64,000 nucleotides of DNA. Origin: Cephalopachus bancanus. Lineage: Eukaryota > Chordata > Mammalia > Primates > Tarsiidae. A model generated the notes under the pieces. That model was not told the origin of the DNA. It searched no databases and worked only from the letters and a program-made list of their open reading frames with translations. Positions 52,950-64,000 of this stretch are shown here, piece after piece (position 1 is the stretch's first letter; every line of letters begins with the position of its first letter). The position numbers and the translations under genes were made by a program. The stretch is from the NCBI GenBank assembly GCA_027257055.1, contig JAPVLO010000146.1, positions 1,736,001 through 1,800,000 of the forward strand, in the 5' to 3' direction.

Positions 52950-53240
52950 CACTGGGTGCGGTGGCTCAAGCCTGTAATTCTAGTACTTTGGGAGACCAAG
53001 ATGAAAGGATTGCCTGAGTCCAGGGGTTCAAGACCAGCCTGGGCAACTTGATGAGAGCTCATCTCTACAATAAGTCAAAAAATTAGCCGGGCATGGTGGC
53101 GCACACCTGTAGTTCCAGCTACTTGGAAGGCTGAGGCAGAAGGATCCCCTGAGCCCAGCAGGTCAAGGCTGCAGTGGCCATGAGCATGCTACTGTATTGC
53201 ACTCTAGCCTGGGTGTCAGAGTGAGATTTCAACTCCAAAA
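52950..53240 (+). mobile_element. Alu
   Basis: CTGGGTGCGGTGGCTCAAGCC to GTGAGATTTCAACTCC, with a right arm carrying a small duplication (CTACTGTATTGCAC). Antisense to DPYS. Confidence 0.94.
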
Positions 53241-53279
53241 AAAAAAAAAAGAAAGAAAGAAAGAAAGAAAGAAAGAAAA
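53241..53279 (+). repeat. A(n)-(GAAA)n tail microsatellite
   Basis: A-tail of the preceding Alu grown into about six GAAA units. Confidence 0.93.
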
Positions 53280-54689
53280 TCTGCTTAAAAAAAAAAACTT
53301 ATATTAAATAAAAGAACACTCAGATAAGAAAATCACAAGCAGAAATGCATATTTTAAAAAATCATGCAAATGAGTTTTTCAAAAAGCAGCATACAATGTT
53401 AGAAAAGTTAATAGTGTATAGTGAATTTGCATTTAAAATCAGAATCCAATCTCTGATTAGCATTTGTCAGAATAATAGGTTTGCTGGCATCAACCTGATC
53501 ATATTCAAGCAATCATAAAAGAGTGCACAGTAAAGAGATGCTTGCATACCAAATTAGTTCACTCTGGTTAATGAGATGCCAAATTTTAGTTAAAATCCTG
53601 ATACACAACTGAGATTAACTGATTTCCTCACAGAGTACTGACAGTGGATGGCCACCAGCTGCCTGAGTCATATTCAATTAGAATGTGACACCCTTTTATT
53701 TCACAGATCATTTTCCCCCCAGACTACCCTAGGAACTTGAAAAGCCATGAGAGCAAGAAAAAAGTCACATCTTGAGTAACCAAGTGTCAAACTGTGGTCA
53801 ATAAAAGTTCTGCCCCAGGAACTTATCCACCACTAAAATCTTTACTCCCATGAAGCACAGGTATTAGATGATCCTGTATTCTTCCTGATTCTTGCTGCCC
53901 TATTCCCAGACAGAAGGAAATACCATTAACATCTCTTTCTAAATCTAGAGGCAACAATCTAAATCTAGAAGCAACAACCATTTTCAGTGAGTGAAGAGGT
54001 GATATGTATCTACTGGAGAGAAAGGAAGATGGACCCAATATTTTATTCGCAAATATGAAAGGCCCTTTCTGTCCCAAACTTCTTACAGACGCTTGGACAA
54101 CAAAAACTCAGAGACTTGATCTGCAACCACTTTACAAGTTGCCAACTCAGGATTTTCACCATGTGCTTTATCATAGAGGAAAGATCTTTATCACATGTTC
54201 TATCCAATCACTTGGACCATCAAGGTGATATGGGAATACGGTTCCAAAAGTTCTACAATTTTAAAAGCTCTCAGGAAAAATTAAAAGTGTCAGCATTTAC
54301 CGGGAGTCTGCCAGGACTGTTTTGAAACCAGATGACAGGTAATTTCCTTGGAAGGGCTTAGCATCTTTAAAATGTGACAGGCTACTTTTTTGGCATATAA
54401 AAGCTCTTCGTTAACTGGGTTATTGTCAATGTTCCCCCCATTAAGCATCCATAAATACGTTTCTAAAACTTTAAAATAAAAAAGTAAAAATTCCTAACTA
54501 CATCTTCTTTCCATTTCACAGTGGTTCTAAGACATTTTCAAAAGAATAAAGGACACACAAGAACTAAACAGAGGAAGGAAAACAAGGGGCCTGGATAACC
54601 TATAAGTTGGATAATCAAGTTGGATAATTCACCATAATTGTGGGTTCTGTTAGATTGGGGCTAAAAATAAAGTAACAATAAAAATAGCT

Positions 54690-54895
54690 TACATATGCCT
54701 AGCACTCTATAGTTTGCAAAGCTCTCACATACAATCTCATTTGACCTTCACAGCAGCCCTCTTACTGGTTTGACAGATGAAGAAGCTGATGCTCAATAAG
54801 ACTCATGAGTTTGCCAAAGATACACTAGTAGTAGGTGGCACGGCCAGAATTAGAACTCTAGTATTGTAATATTCTATCTTTTACACTATGTTACC
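54690..54895 (-). repeat. MIR
   Basis: Antisense MIR: ATATGCCTAGCACTCTATAG ... ACAATCTCATTTGACCTTCAC ... CTTTTACACTATGTTACC. Near full length. Confidence 0.85.
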
Positions 54896-55649
54896 ATTTC
54901 TTGGTAAAGAGCATGTATTTCTAAATGTTTAAGTCAACCACAGGCTATTTGTGGATGTGGCTGAGCAATTTTCCAATTTCACTTGCTAGTTTCATTGACT
55001 ACATCTAGCAAGTTGACACTGAAAAGTGCTGTATTTGTCCTCAGTCTGGTCCTTCCATGATTACAACTGCAACCAGACGGTCCCAGCAACTCTTGGAGAT
55101 CAATACATCTTCATCATTAATCTCTTCCCACTGTCTTAGCAAGTTTCACATAGGTTGTACCTTGTCTACCTGTAGATGTTCTCTCTTCCTTTCTCCAACC
55201 TTTCACTCAAAACCAAAAAAAAAAAAAAAAGACTGTTCTTATGATGCAACCTGCCACTGGAAGTTTTGCTCGCTGAGAGATTCAAAAGATGTCAAAATAA
55301 TGAAGCATATCAAACCAATCCAAACTCCTCCCAACCAGACAACTGTTTAGTAGATGAAGGTGACAGAGTGTATGTTAACACGTTGTCTGATTCTGCGAGT
55401 AGCCCTTTACTGTGTCATAAGATCTGTCAGAGAAGGTCAAAAGATGCCAAGATGCTCATAGGAATCCAGGAGCAGAAGCAACGGCTACCAAATAGAAAGC
55501 CAAGCACATTTATAGAAATAAATTTTCCTAGCTAAACGAATAGAGTGAAAACTTCCTGAACTCTATTTTTATTAAAATGTTACATTTACAAAGGAAGAAC
55601 ATAATTGAGAGGGAATATATATAGAAGCTGCACAGTAGAATGGATTATA

Positions 55650-55840
55650 CAGATTTATGGTCAAATCCTGACTTTGCTATGTTTTAGCTGGTGACATTAT
55701 GCAAGATGAGTCATTGATCTTAGTCTCAGTTTTCCTCATCTATGAGATGGGATCACAATGTCCCTGTAATGCGGCAATTTTGTGAGGTCAAATTAATTGA
55801 TGTATATGAAAGTACCTAGCATCCTTCTGAGACCCTGGAA
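55650..55840 (+). repeat. MIR
   Basis: GTCAAATCCTGACTTTGC ... CAGTTTTCCTCATCTATGAG ... ATGAAAGTACCTAGCATCC. Confidence 0.8.
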
Positions 55841-55848
55841 TTACTTCA

Positions 55849-56262
55849 TGTCATAGGCCGAATTGTGTACACTGCCAAAATTTACATGTTAAAGTCTTAA
55901 ACCCCAGCACTTGAGAATGTAATTTTGTCTTTGGAAGTAGTATCTTTCTAGAGGTAGTGAAGTTAAAGTAAAGTCATTAGGGTGGGCCTTAATTCAATAA
56001 GTTCTTATAGGAAGAAGACATGTGGACACAGACACATACAGAGGGAAGATAATGGTAAGACACAGGAAGCCCAAGACTATCAACAAATCACAGAGAGAAG
56101 CCTAGAACACATCCTTCCTCCACAGTCCCCAGAAAGAACTGACCCTGCTGACACCTTGATTTTAGACTTCTGAACTCCAAAACTGTGAGAAAATAAGTAT
56201 CTGTTGTGTAAGCCACTCAGGCTGTGGCATTTTGTTACAGCAGCCCTAGCAAACTAACTCCA
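55849..56262 (+). mobile_element. Solo MaLR LTR (MLT1 type)
   Basis: TGTCATAGGCCGAATTGTG ... TCATTAGGGTGGGCCTTAATTC ... AAACTGTGAGAAAATAAGTATC ... ACAGCAGCCCTAGCAAACTAA. About 414 bp, TG...CA. No clear target duplication left. Confidence 0.87.
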
Positions 56263-56277
56263 CAAATGTTGATATTC

Positions 56278-56507
56278 TTTTTTTTTGGTGATCCCTCTGC
56301 CTCAGCCTTCCAAGTAGCTGTAACTATAGACACACGCCACCATGCCCGGGTGTGGGTATATACGTGTGTGTGTGTGTGTGTGACTTATTGTAGAGACAAG
56401 TCTCACCAAGTTACCCATGCTGCTCTTGAACCCCCGGGTTCAGGCAATCCTCTTGCCTCAGCTTCCCAAAGTGCTGGGATTACAGGCTGAGCCACCATGC
56501 CCGGTTA
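56278..56507 (-). mobile_element. Alu, 3'-truncated and with internal GT expansion
   Basis: GGTGATCCCTCTGCCTCAGCC to AGCCACCATGCCCGG. The middle A-rich linker has become a GT repeat (56361-56382). Confidence 0.9.
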
Positions 56508-56631
56508 TGTTGTTCTTAAAGCCACACAATTCTAGTTTTGAAAATGTGTTTTTAAAAGGACCAGTTTTCAACTGCTTTGCAATTGAATAGAACATAAATT
56601 ATCTTGTTCTAAATGTAAAGTACAATGGGGT

Positions 56632-57208
56632 TGAAAGGGTGAAATCCAAAATGGAATGATTTTATGAAATAATCTTAACTAAAGTGCAGCCATTTTGACA
56701 CTGCTTTGTTTTGTAATGTTCTCTTAGCAAACCTAAACTGCCTTCTAATCAAGGACAGAACTGGTTTCTCAGAGGTAGCTATTGATAATTGTTTTACAAC
56801 CCCCTCCCCAGCTTGTTTTGTTTTAATCAATTTTCTATTCCAAATATTTGCCTCCAGCCATAAGAAACCAAGTTAACCTAATCAACCCTTCTTGACCTTC
56901 ATGACACAAACAGATCCCATCACCTTGGCAACAGTTACATGACCAACCCATCTGCCTGCCATCTTTCACCTGATGTCAGTACCTGTGATTCCAGTGCTTA
57001 CATGTCCCTTTTGATTAAGTGAAACAGACCACCACCTAATCACCTTAACAAACCTGTCCCCATCAAAGAGAAAATTTAAAAGGTATTCAACCTCAAACAG
57101 CAGTGGCCACTGCTTTTGTTAAACCCTGGTCTGGCCATGTGGCTCTTTGAGCTATGGCCACGATGTTTTCCTAAGTTTTGGCCCCCTCCTCTACCTTGGG
57201 GAGGTGAA

Positions 57209-57246
<38 letters not shown>

Positions 57247-57336
57247 AAACTATACTTTTCCATCTAATTCTGTGCAATTCTTTGCATCTTTAGCCTGGCA
57301 CCAGACCTCAGATCCCCTTTTTGGTCTGAACTAACA
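56632..57336 (+). mobile_element. Solo LTR of an endogenous retrovirus (ERV1-like)
   Basis: 705 bp beginning TGAAAGGGTG and ending CTGAACTAACA. Perfect 5-bp flanks GGGGT (56627-56631 and 57337-57341). A TATA-like TTTAAAAGG lies at 57075, a CT microsatellite at 57211-57243, and an AATAAA signal at 57244, the U3-R order of a gammaretrovirus-type LTR. No gag, pol or env sequence adjoins it. Family name not determined. Confidence 0.85.
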
Positions 57337-57880
57337 GGGGTGTTCAGATATTCATGTGCAAGAAAGAAAAAAGAAAGCCTGAGACTCAAATTCACCTCCA
57401 CCCAGCTACACATTCATCCTTCCACAGCACCGGTTCCTGAGCATCAGTTTACTCTATGTGTGTAAACTCTTGTTCAGCACTAACAAGCAATGCTCAACAT
57501 GACTGCTTGGGGAGAGGGTAGCCACAGTTGGACCTTTCTCCTCATCTTTTAAACAGAAGAGGACTATTTGGAGGACAGACTTTAAACAAAATGGAAAATA
57601 GGAAATCCATAACCTCGCTATAAGTCTTTCTATTTTACAACAATATGCCTAGAAAGCAAAGCTTTCTACTGTAAGGAAAACCAAAACCAAACTAAACCAA
57701 ATCCAACAAACAACAATCAAATAAACAAACAAAATACTACCACAATGTAGCCCAGTTTACTGTGAGCTACTTAAGACCTAAAATTGTCTTAACTGTCCTT
57801 GCAAATCCAACACCTAGCGCATAGTACATAGCATATGTTTGGAATCCAATTACTTTCTTGTTTATGAAAAACATAAAGCA

Positions 57881-58164
57881 AGCCAGGCTCTGTGGCTCAG
57901 CTTGTAATCCCGCACCTTTGGGAGGCTGAGGTGAGTGGATTGCCGGGTTCGAGACCCGCCTGGGCAACTTGGCGAGACCTCATCTCTACAACAAATCAAA
58001 ACGAGCCGGGTGTGGTAGCGCGCGCCTGTAGTTCCAGCTACTCGGAAGGCTGAGGCGGAAGGATCGCCGGAGCCCAGCAGGTCGAGGCTGCGGTGGCCGG
58101 GAGCGGCCACTGCACTCCAGTCTGGGTGACAGAGTGAGACTCCAACTCAAAAAAACAAAAAACA
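57881..58164 (+). mobile_element. Alu, lemur-type, young
   Basis: 14-bp duplication AAAAACATAAAGCA at 57867-57880 and 58165-58178. Small deletion in the left arm before GGGTTCGAGACCCGCC. Antisense to DPYS. Confidence 0.96.
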
Positions 58165-58549
58165 AAAAACATAAAGCATTTTATTAATAAGTTCAAATGA
58201 GAATCACATGCCCTAAAGACAGGAACATGAATATACAATGGAATTAAACTTTATTAAGACAAATTAAAACAGGCTTAACTGGAAACTAAAAGTGAAAATA
58301 AATAAATAAAAGTGCATTGACGATTTCAATCATAAAAGCGACAAAAATTATAATAGACACATATGATCAAGTTAAGATGCTGAGGGAAATCACTACCATT
58401 CTAAATAAAGCACACAAAGGTAGTGAGTTCATGAGCATGAAAGTTCTATTGCCAAGTTTGGCAGCAAAATGAACAATATATTTTCTAAAAGACCATTAAT
58501 AATCCCACATGCCAATACTGTGGCAGAAAAAGAACATGTATAAAACCAA

Positions 58550-58834
58550 AGGGCCAAGCACTTTGGGAGGCTGAGATGGGAAAATGGCTTGAAACCAGGA
58601 GTTGGAGACCATCCTGGACAATACAGCAAGATCTCAAGTCTACCAAAATAAAAATAAAAAAATTAGCCGGGCATGGTGGCACACAGCTATAGTCACAGCT
58701 ACTTGGGAGGTTGAGGTGGAAGGGCTACCCTGATCCTAGGATTTCGAGGCTGCGATAAGTTGTGATCATGCCAGTGTACTCCAGTCTGGGTGACACGTGA
58801 GATTCTGGCTCAAAAATAAATAAATAAATAAATA
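58550..58834 (+). mobile_element. Alu, 5'-truncated
   Basis: Starts inside the left arm at CCAAGCACTTTGGGAGGC and ends in an (AAAT)6 tail. Confidence 0.9.
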
Positions 58835-59971
58835 ACCCACAACCAAAGCTACTCAAACCAACATTAAAAAAAAAAAAAAATCACCGAAGCCAATGATACA
58901 CTGACACATGTACTCTTTGGACAAAGACTAGACTATGACTGGTGATAGGGGGCGGGGGCTGGGTCAACTGGAATGTCTACATGAGATGTGATGACAGCTG
59001 GCTGTCCAACTTTATACTTGCACTGTGGAAAAAAAGTAATGCTTTGGGGACAAACTTCAGATTTCCTTGCCTCAGTTTTGCAAAAGTGGCCTCTCACAAG
59101 AAGGGTGGGTCGGAACCAACCTAGTTCTAGTTCTAGTTACTTAACATAGAAAGACTTAAGTATATAAAGGACTTTGCTTGCAAACTGCCAAAGGCATCTT
59201 GGCTTTGCATGGCTTGAACCTGAAAGTTTTGTACTTTTTCCTGTAATCTGTTTTTGCTCTTTATTGCAGATGCTGAATGCTAAAATAAGGTATCAAAGTA
59301 TGAGCAAAAGGAAATCTCAGGCTTTGAATGAAGGTGGTTGGACTCACATCCAGTCCCTGCCTCTTCCTTCCCAGTCCACATCAACATCCTGGTGAAGATG
59401 TACAAAAGGAAGAGATTCTGTAGCCACACTGATGATGAAAGAGGAGCCAGGGCTGACCAGAGGTTTTGGTAGATTTGAGAGAGATGGAATGGCAACAATT
59501 AATAAAGGGAAGTTAGTAGGAGTTACATCTGGAACCAGAGGAGTAAAGGGAATCATAAAGAGTTTTCTTCCTGGGGCAGGAAGGGCAGGAAATGGGAGGA
59601 GAGAGGAAGATCTAGGTCCTTCAGCATCACCCTCACCTCTGCCTCGGCAACAAGTCTTCTTAAGATAGTGTTGAAGCTACATGGCGAAGCCTCCAGGTGA
59701 CCAAGCCCCACTTACATTCACACAGCTCCTTCAGGAACTAGACCTGCACAGCAGGAAAGAAATTCATGCCAGCCCCCACACTGACCAACTGAACTGTCCA
59801 GTGGTACATATCAGACAGTCAAGGATTGCCAGACATTTGAAGAAAACAACAGCACAAGAAAAAAAGGACCAGGATTTTTAAAGTTTGAAAAATTGACTCA
59901 GAAAGAAACAGGGATAACCCAGGAAACAGAATAGAATAAAATAATAATTTTAAAAACTTTATTAGTATTCT

Positions 59972-60269
59972 GGGCCAGGTGCAGTGGCTCACACCTGTGA
60001 TCCCAGAACTTTGGGAGGCTGTGGTGGGAGGATTGCTTGAGCCCAGGAGTTTGAGACCAACCTAGGCAACACAGAAAGACTTCATCTCTACCAAAAATCA
60101 AAAAATTAGCCTGGCATGGTGGTGTGTGCCTGTAGTACCAGTTACTCAGGAGGCTGAGGTGGAAGGATCACCTGAGCCTAGGAGATTGAGGCTGCACTGA
60201 GCCATGATCACACCACTGCATGCCAGCCTGGGCAACAAAATAAGACCCTGACTCAAAACAAAACAAAAC
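59972..60269 (+). mobile_element. Alu
   Basis: GGGCCAGGTGCAGTGGCTCAC start and (AAAAC)n tail. 18-bp duplication AAACTTTATTAGTATTCT at 59954-59971 and 60270-60287. Antisense to DPYS. Confidence 0.96.
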
Positions 60270-60479
60270 AAACTTTATTAGTATTCTTAAAGAGATCATG
60301 AAGACAGTATATCCATGAAAGGAAAATCATAAAAAAGAATAAACAACCACGGAAAAAATAGCACTCAGAGAACAAGAAACTTTTCTTAGAAATAAAAATA
60401 CGCTTACCAAAACAAAAGTGTATTAAAAGACAGAAAAAGGAAACAAAAGCATTTCCTAAAATGTAGAGCAAAAATTCAA

Positions 60480-61100
60480 AAAAAATTTGTTTAAAGATTA
60501 AAATAGCTTAAAGGACATGGAGGATTATAATGAAGGAGTTTCAGGGAAAGAAAATAGAGAAAGTAAATATGGAGTAAAAAACTGAAGACAAATGTTAGAA
60601 TCTAGCTCAGTTCTCAGATTGAAACAGGCCTCTGAAAATATAGATGAGTTTTTAAAAGACCTACAGCTAAATACAATCTTAATGAAATTTCTGGACTTCT
60701 AAAATAAAGAGGAAATATAAAAACCTTACAGATGACGAAAAGTTTGTAACGGAGTGACAATAATTATCTTGGCATTTGCCTGTTTACCAGTAACACTGGA
60801 TGCCAGGAGAGATGGAAACTGTACCTTCATAAATCAAGAAGAAAATAATTCTGGAGCTAGAATTCCATTCCCACTTAAATTACCAAATAAGCCTGAGAAC
60901 GAGGAATCAGAAAATTTACCCTTTTACACACTTTTCCCTAAAAGAATTACCTTTAAATCTTCAAGGTAATTCAAGATAAAGGGAGATATAGGAATTAAAA
61001 ATCAGTATATCCAACTCAGGATAATTTAGAATGACATCTCTACAATAAGTCAAGCAAGCTACTACCAAAAATGAAACAGGGAGTCAGAGATTCTCCTCCT
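60480..61100 (+). mobile_element. Probable HAL1/L1M remnant
   Basis: ACACTGGATGCCAGGAGAGATGG ... GAACGAGGAATCAGAAAATTTACC ... AGTATATCCAACTCAGG recalls the distal part of a HAL1/old L1. Its continuation may be 62096-62200, split by an Alu and a younger L1. Confidence 0.45.
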
Positions 61101-61112
61101 AAAAAGAACCTG

Positions 61113-61407
61113 TGCCGGGCTCAGTGGCTCAGCCTGTAATCCCGCGCCTTTGGGAGGCTGAGGTGAGTGGATTGCCTGAGCCCGCGGGTTCGAGACCCGC
61201 CTGGGCAGCGAGACCTCATCTCTACAATAAATCAAAAAATCAGCCGGGCGTGGTAGCGCATGCCTATAATTCCAGCTACTCGGAAGGCTGAGGCGGAAGG
61301 ATCGCCGGAGCCCAGCAGGCGAGGCTGCGGTGGCCGGGAGCGGCCACTGCACTCCAGTCTGGGCGACAGAGTGAGACTCCAACTCAAAAAAATAAAAAGA
61401 AAAAAAT
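61113..61407 (+). mobile_element. Alu, lemur-type, young
   Basis: GCCGGGCTCAGTGGCTCAGCC start. 12-bp duplication AAAAAGAACCTG at 61101-61112 and 61408-61419. Confidence 0.97.
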
Positions 61408-61496
61408 AAAAAGAACCTGCAAGAAGAGCCGATTCTATTCAATAAAAAGTATGATGAAGAAGCGAGAAGCTCTTCATGATATGGGAAAGAAGTCAA

Positions 61497-62095
61497 CCCT
61501 TGTGGAAAGTAGTGTGGTGATCTCTCAAGTAACTAAAAATTGAGCTTCCATGTGATCCAGTAATCCCTCTTCTGGGAATATACCCAGAGGACTATAAATT
61601 GCTCTACCAAATGGACACTTACACACATATGTTCACTGCAGCACTATTCATAATAGCAAAAACATGGAACCAACCCAGATGCCTATCCAAAGGGGACTGG
61701 TACATATACACTTTGGAATATTATGCAGTCATAAAGAAGAACAAAATCATGGCCTTTGCAGCCCTGTGGATGAGGCCGGAGACCATCATACTAAGTGAAC
61801 TACCAAAGAAACAAAGAACTGAATGCCGCATGTTCTCACTCATAAGTGGACCCTGATCACTGGTCACATTAACACAAGGGTGGGATCAACAGATGCTGTA
61901 CACTGCTAGGGGAGCGGGGGGCGGGGGGGCACATGGCAACACACTGGGTACCTGGTCCATTGTCAGGGGGAGAGAGGGCCAGCTAGAAGCCCAAACTTCA
62001 TCTGCATGCAACTTATGTAGTAAATCCTCACTTGTACCCCATAACTCTAAAATAAATTTTTTTTTAATTGTAAAAATAAAAATTAAAAAACAAGG
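61497..62095 (+). mobile_element. Younger L1, 5'-truncated 3' end
   Basis: Little-decayed ORF2 end (CCCTCTTCTGGGAATATACC, CAGCACTATTCATAATAGC, GGACTGGTACATATACACTTTGG, ATGTTCTCACTCATAAGTGG) followed by a G-rich 3' UTR tract at 61911-61931 and a poly(A)-like end. A frame of 85 codons survives at 61599-61856. No intact ORF2. Confidence 0.93.
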
Positions 62096-63109
62096 CATAC
62101 GTTTCTTTTTTAACCTATTTTTAAAAGAGCTAATTGAAAAAATTCCAGGAAAAACAAGAAACTTTACAAGACAATAAAGATCTAAATATGTAGCAAACTA
62201 AAATAAGGCATGCTTTTGAGCCTTATTGGAGTGAAGAAAAGAAAACTCACTTGACCTTGACACCTGGAAATTGCTTCTCCAAGAGTTATTTTGAATAACA
62301 TAATTTGCACTCCAAGTTAGTGCTATAAATTTCTCTGAAGTTCTCTTTTCACTAATTGTTTCTGCAGAGAAGAGTATTTCCATAGTCCTACATTGCGAGA
62401 GTTTTAAATTTTAGACTTATCCTATAGACAAAGCATGAGAAGACCTAGTCATAGTTACAGCGCCAACCAGAAGTGCTGTAAAACTCTGTCCACATGAAGA
62501 TAACCACACAGTTGACAGTTGGCGGGAGGAGGCAAGGAGGGGAATTTAGGGTCTCCAAGTTCCTTCAACTTAGTAGAGAAGAGAAACCACTAAAAGTAAC
62601 AACCTAGACACATAACATCAAATATATCATTTGCAGTGACGATTATTACTGACAAGACTCAGGATGGGAAGTTAAGTTTACATGACCTAAACTATATATT
62701 TTTCATAGTTGGGAGTTGAATGATACTGACAAAAATACTGCATATTTGCAGATGAAAACTTTCATCACTACTTACAAACATATGATTTAGAATTTTGGAG
62801 GTAACCACCATAAACTAAAGATAGATAAGGTTAAAAATCACTGACTCCTGAGGATAAGCTGAGAAAGATAGTAGATGTTTACTTTCCATTTAATACTTTA
62901 TCATTTCCATTCCTGGCATGTGTTAGTTCATTTAATAATAATAAAAATAGCAAAATGATGACAAGGTCTTAAATAACATTTTAAAAGATAATCCCAGAAA
63001 ACCAAACCCAATTAAAATTTGAAAAACCAATTAAATGTAAACTTGATATGCAGCTTTCCCTAACTCTGGATTAATTTATCCTTGAACAAAGAAGAATAAC
63101 AGAAAAAAA

Positions 63110-63410
63110 ACCCTGGGCTTTGGGGTCAAACTGATTTGGACTGGAATTCCAGGTTTAGCTCATACTAATAAGGTGATCTTGGGCTTAATTCACAAATCTT
63201 TCCCAAGCCTCAATTTCATCAGTCACAAAACAGTGATCAAATTGAGTGTGAAGCATTATTATGACAATTTAAAAAATACAATGTATAACGAAAACACATC
63301 GATAAAATAATATGCAATAAAACCTGAAATGATACAGAAAGTATTAAAATACTGCTACGTGCCAGGCACACATTAAACACTCAACAAATGATGTTAGTTG
63401 TTATCGTCAC
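63110..63410 (+). repeat. MIR
   Basis: CTTTGGGGTCAAACTGATTTGG ... AAGGTGATCTTGGGC ... CTACGTGCCAGGCACACATTAAACACTC. Confidence 0.75.
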
Positions 63411-63532
63411 TGTCTTACTCTTCTGGGTACATGGCTGGCAACTGAGCAATCAAATCAAGTTTAATAGCACTGTATTCCTAGGCTGCCACAATAGAGCCAA
63501 TCAATAACTGCATATCCTTTGTGCCTCCTGGT

Positions 63533-63700
63533 GCAGTGATTCTTAGACTTTCATATGCATATGAGTCACCTGGGGTTCTAGTTATCAGTGCACACTGATT
63601 CAGAGGGTCTGGAAGGGGTCCAGGCCCTGAGTTTCTAAGGCGCTCCCTCCCAGGCAACATGGATGCCACATTCTAGGGACCACACTGAGAAAAGCAAGGC
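63533..63700 (+). mobile_element. MER20-like hAT element
   Basis: GCAGTGATTCTTAGACTTTC ... GAGTCACCTGGGGTTC ... GGTCCAGGCCCTGAGTTTC ... GACCACACTGAGAAAAGCAAGG matches the short MER20 element in full order. Confidence 0.88.
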
Positions 63701-64000
63701 CCTGGAGGTCAGAATAGGCTGGCAACGGTATTTGCAGATGAAAACTTTCATATTATACATCTGTAAGTCCAAATTATTTCTTATTTAAGATAACAATGAA
63801 TCGCTCTATCTTGCTCTTTTATGTTCAGAAATGATGCTAGACAAAAAATGAGCACAGACAGGGTCGATGAATCTTCTGTAAAAGGTCAGTGTAGTCCACC
63901 AGCTCTTGTCCCTCTGTCCTCTCCAGGGATCTGTCCTTGTGAAACCAAGAATTTCCATTTCAGTTTTTGCGAAATGGTTTTAAGACTTATTCTCTCTTAG

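Noticed and set aside
61599..61856. 85-codon frame resembling a reverse transcriptase C-terminus
   Set aside because: It is the surviving end of a 5'-truncated L1 ORF2, not a host gene.

Overview
The window is nuclear DNA from a primate. It holds the 3' half of one protein-coding gene, DPYS (dihydropyrimidinase), on the minus strand, plus the sequence just downstream of it. Five coding exons are visible, corresponding to human exons 5-9 and, by my recollection of human numbering, codons 265-519. In transcription order they are 52373-52217, 51189-51048, 48042-47900, 15304-15097 and 4849-4733 (stop). Every junction is AG/GT, the codons split across junctions rejoin in frame, there is no internal stop, and the deduced residues are nearly identical to human DPYS as I recall it. 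The first four exons (N-terminus, metal-binding His residues and the carbamylated Lys) must lie beyond the right edge. DPYS hydrolyses dihydrouracil and dihydrothymine in the second step of cytosolic pyrimidine breakdown.

Layout: 1-2980 is intergenic sequence downstream of the gene, with an LTR-like repeat present twice, an old L1 tail and MIR/L2 fossils. At about 2980-3246 there is a candidate non-coding last exon with a polyadenylation signal. Intron 8 (10.2 kb), intron 7 (32.6 kb), intron 6 (3.0 kb), intron 5 (1.0 kb) and part of intron 4 (11.6 kb) follow. The introns are filled with Alu, MIR, L2 and L1 copies, MaLR and ERV1-like LTRs, hAT DNA transposons and microsatellites. None of the short open frames outside the exons looks like a gene.

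Organism: many Alus have a left arm reading GGCTCAGCCTGTAATCCCGC, an internal CTCTACAATAAATC and an end GGAGTCTCACT (antisense view). This is unlike human AluJ/S/Y and like the Alu lineage of strepsirrhine primates, so a lemur is the most likely source. Several of these copies are young, with direct target-site duplications of 11-18 bp. I saw no galago-type tRNA/7SL hybrid SINEs. The species cannot be fixed from this window.

I found no new biological system. The items most worth checking are: a 117-bp inverted repeat (about 94% identical arms, 601-bp loop) at 33759-34593; a head-to-head nested Alu pair at 30186-30777; a 705-bp solo LTR with a perfect 5-bp duplication; a 725-bp hAT element with its 8-bp duplication; an unidentified polyadenylated retroposed fragment at 29633-29760; and a 138-bp tandem duplication at 19344-19620.
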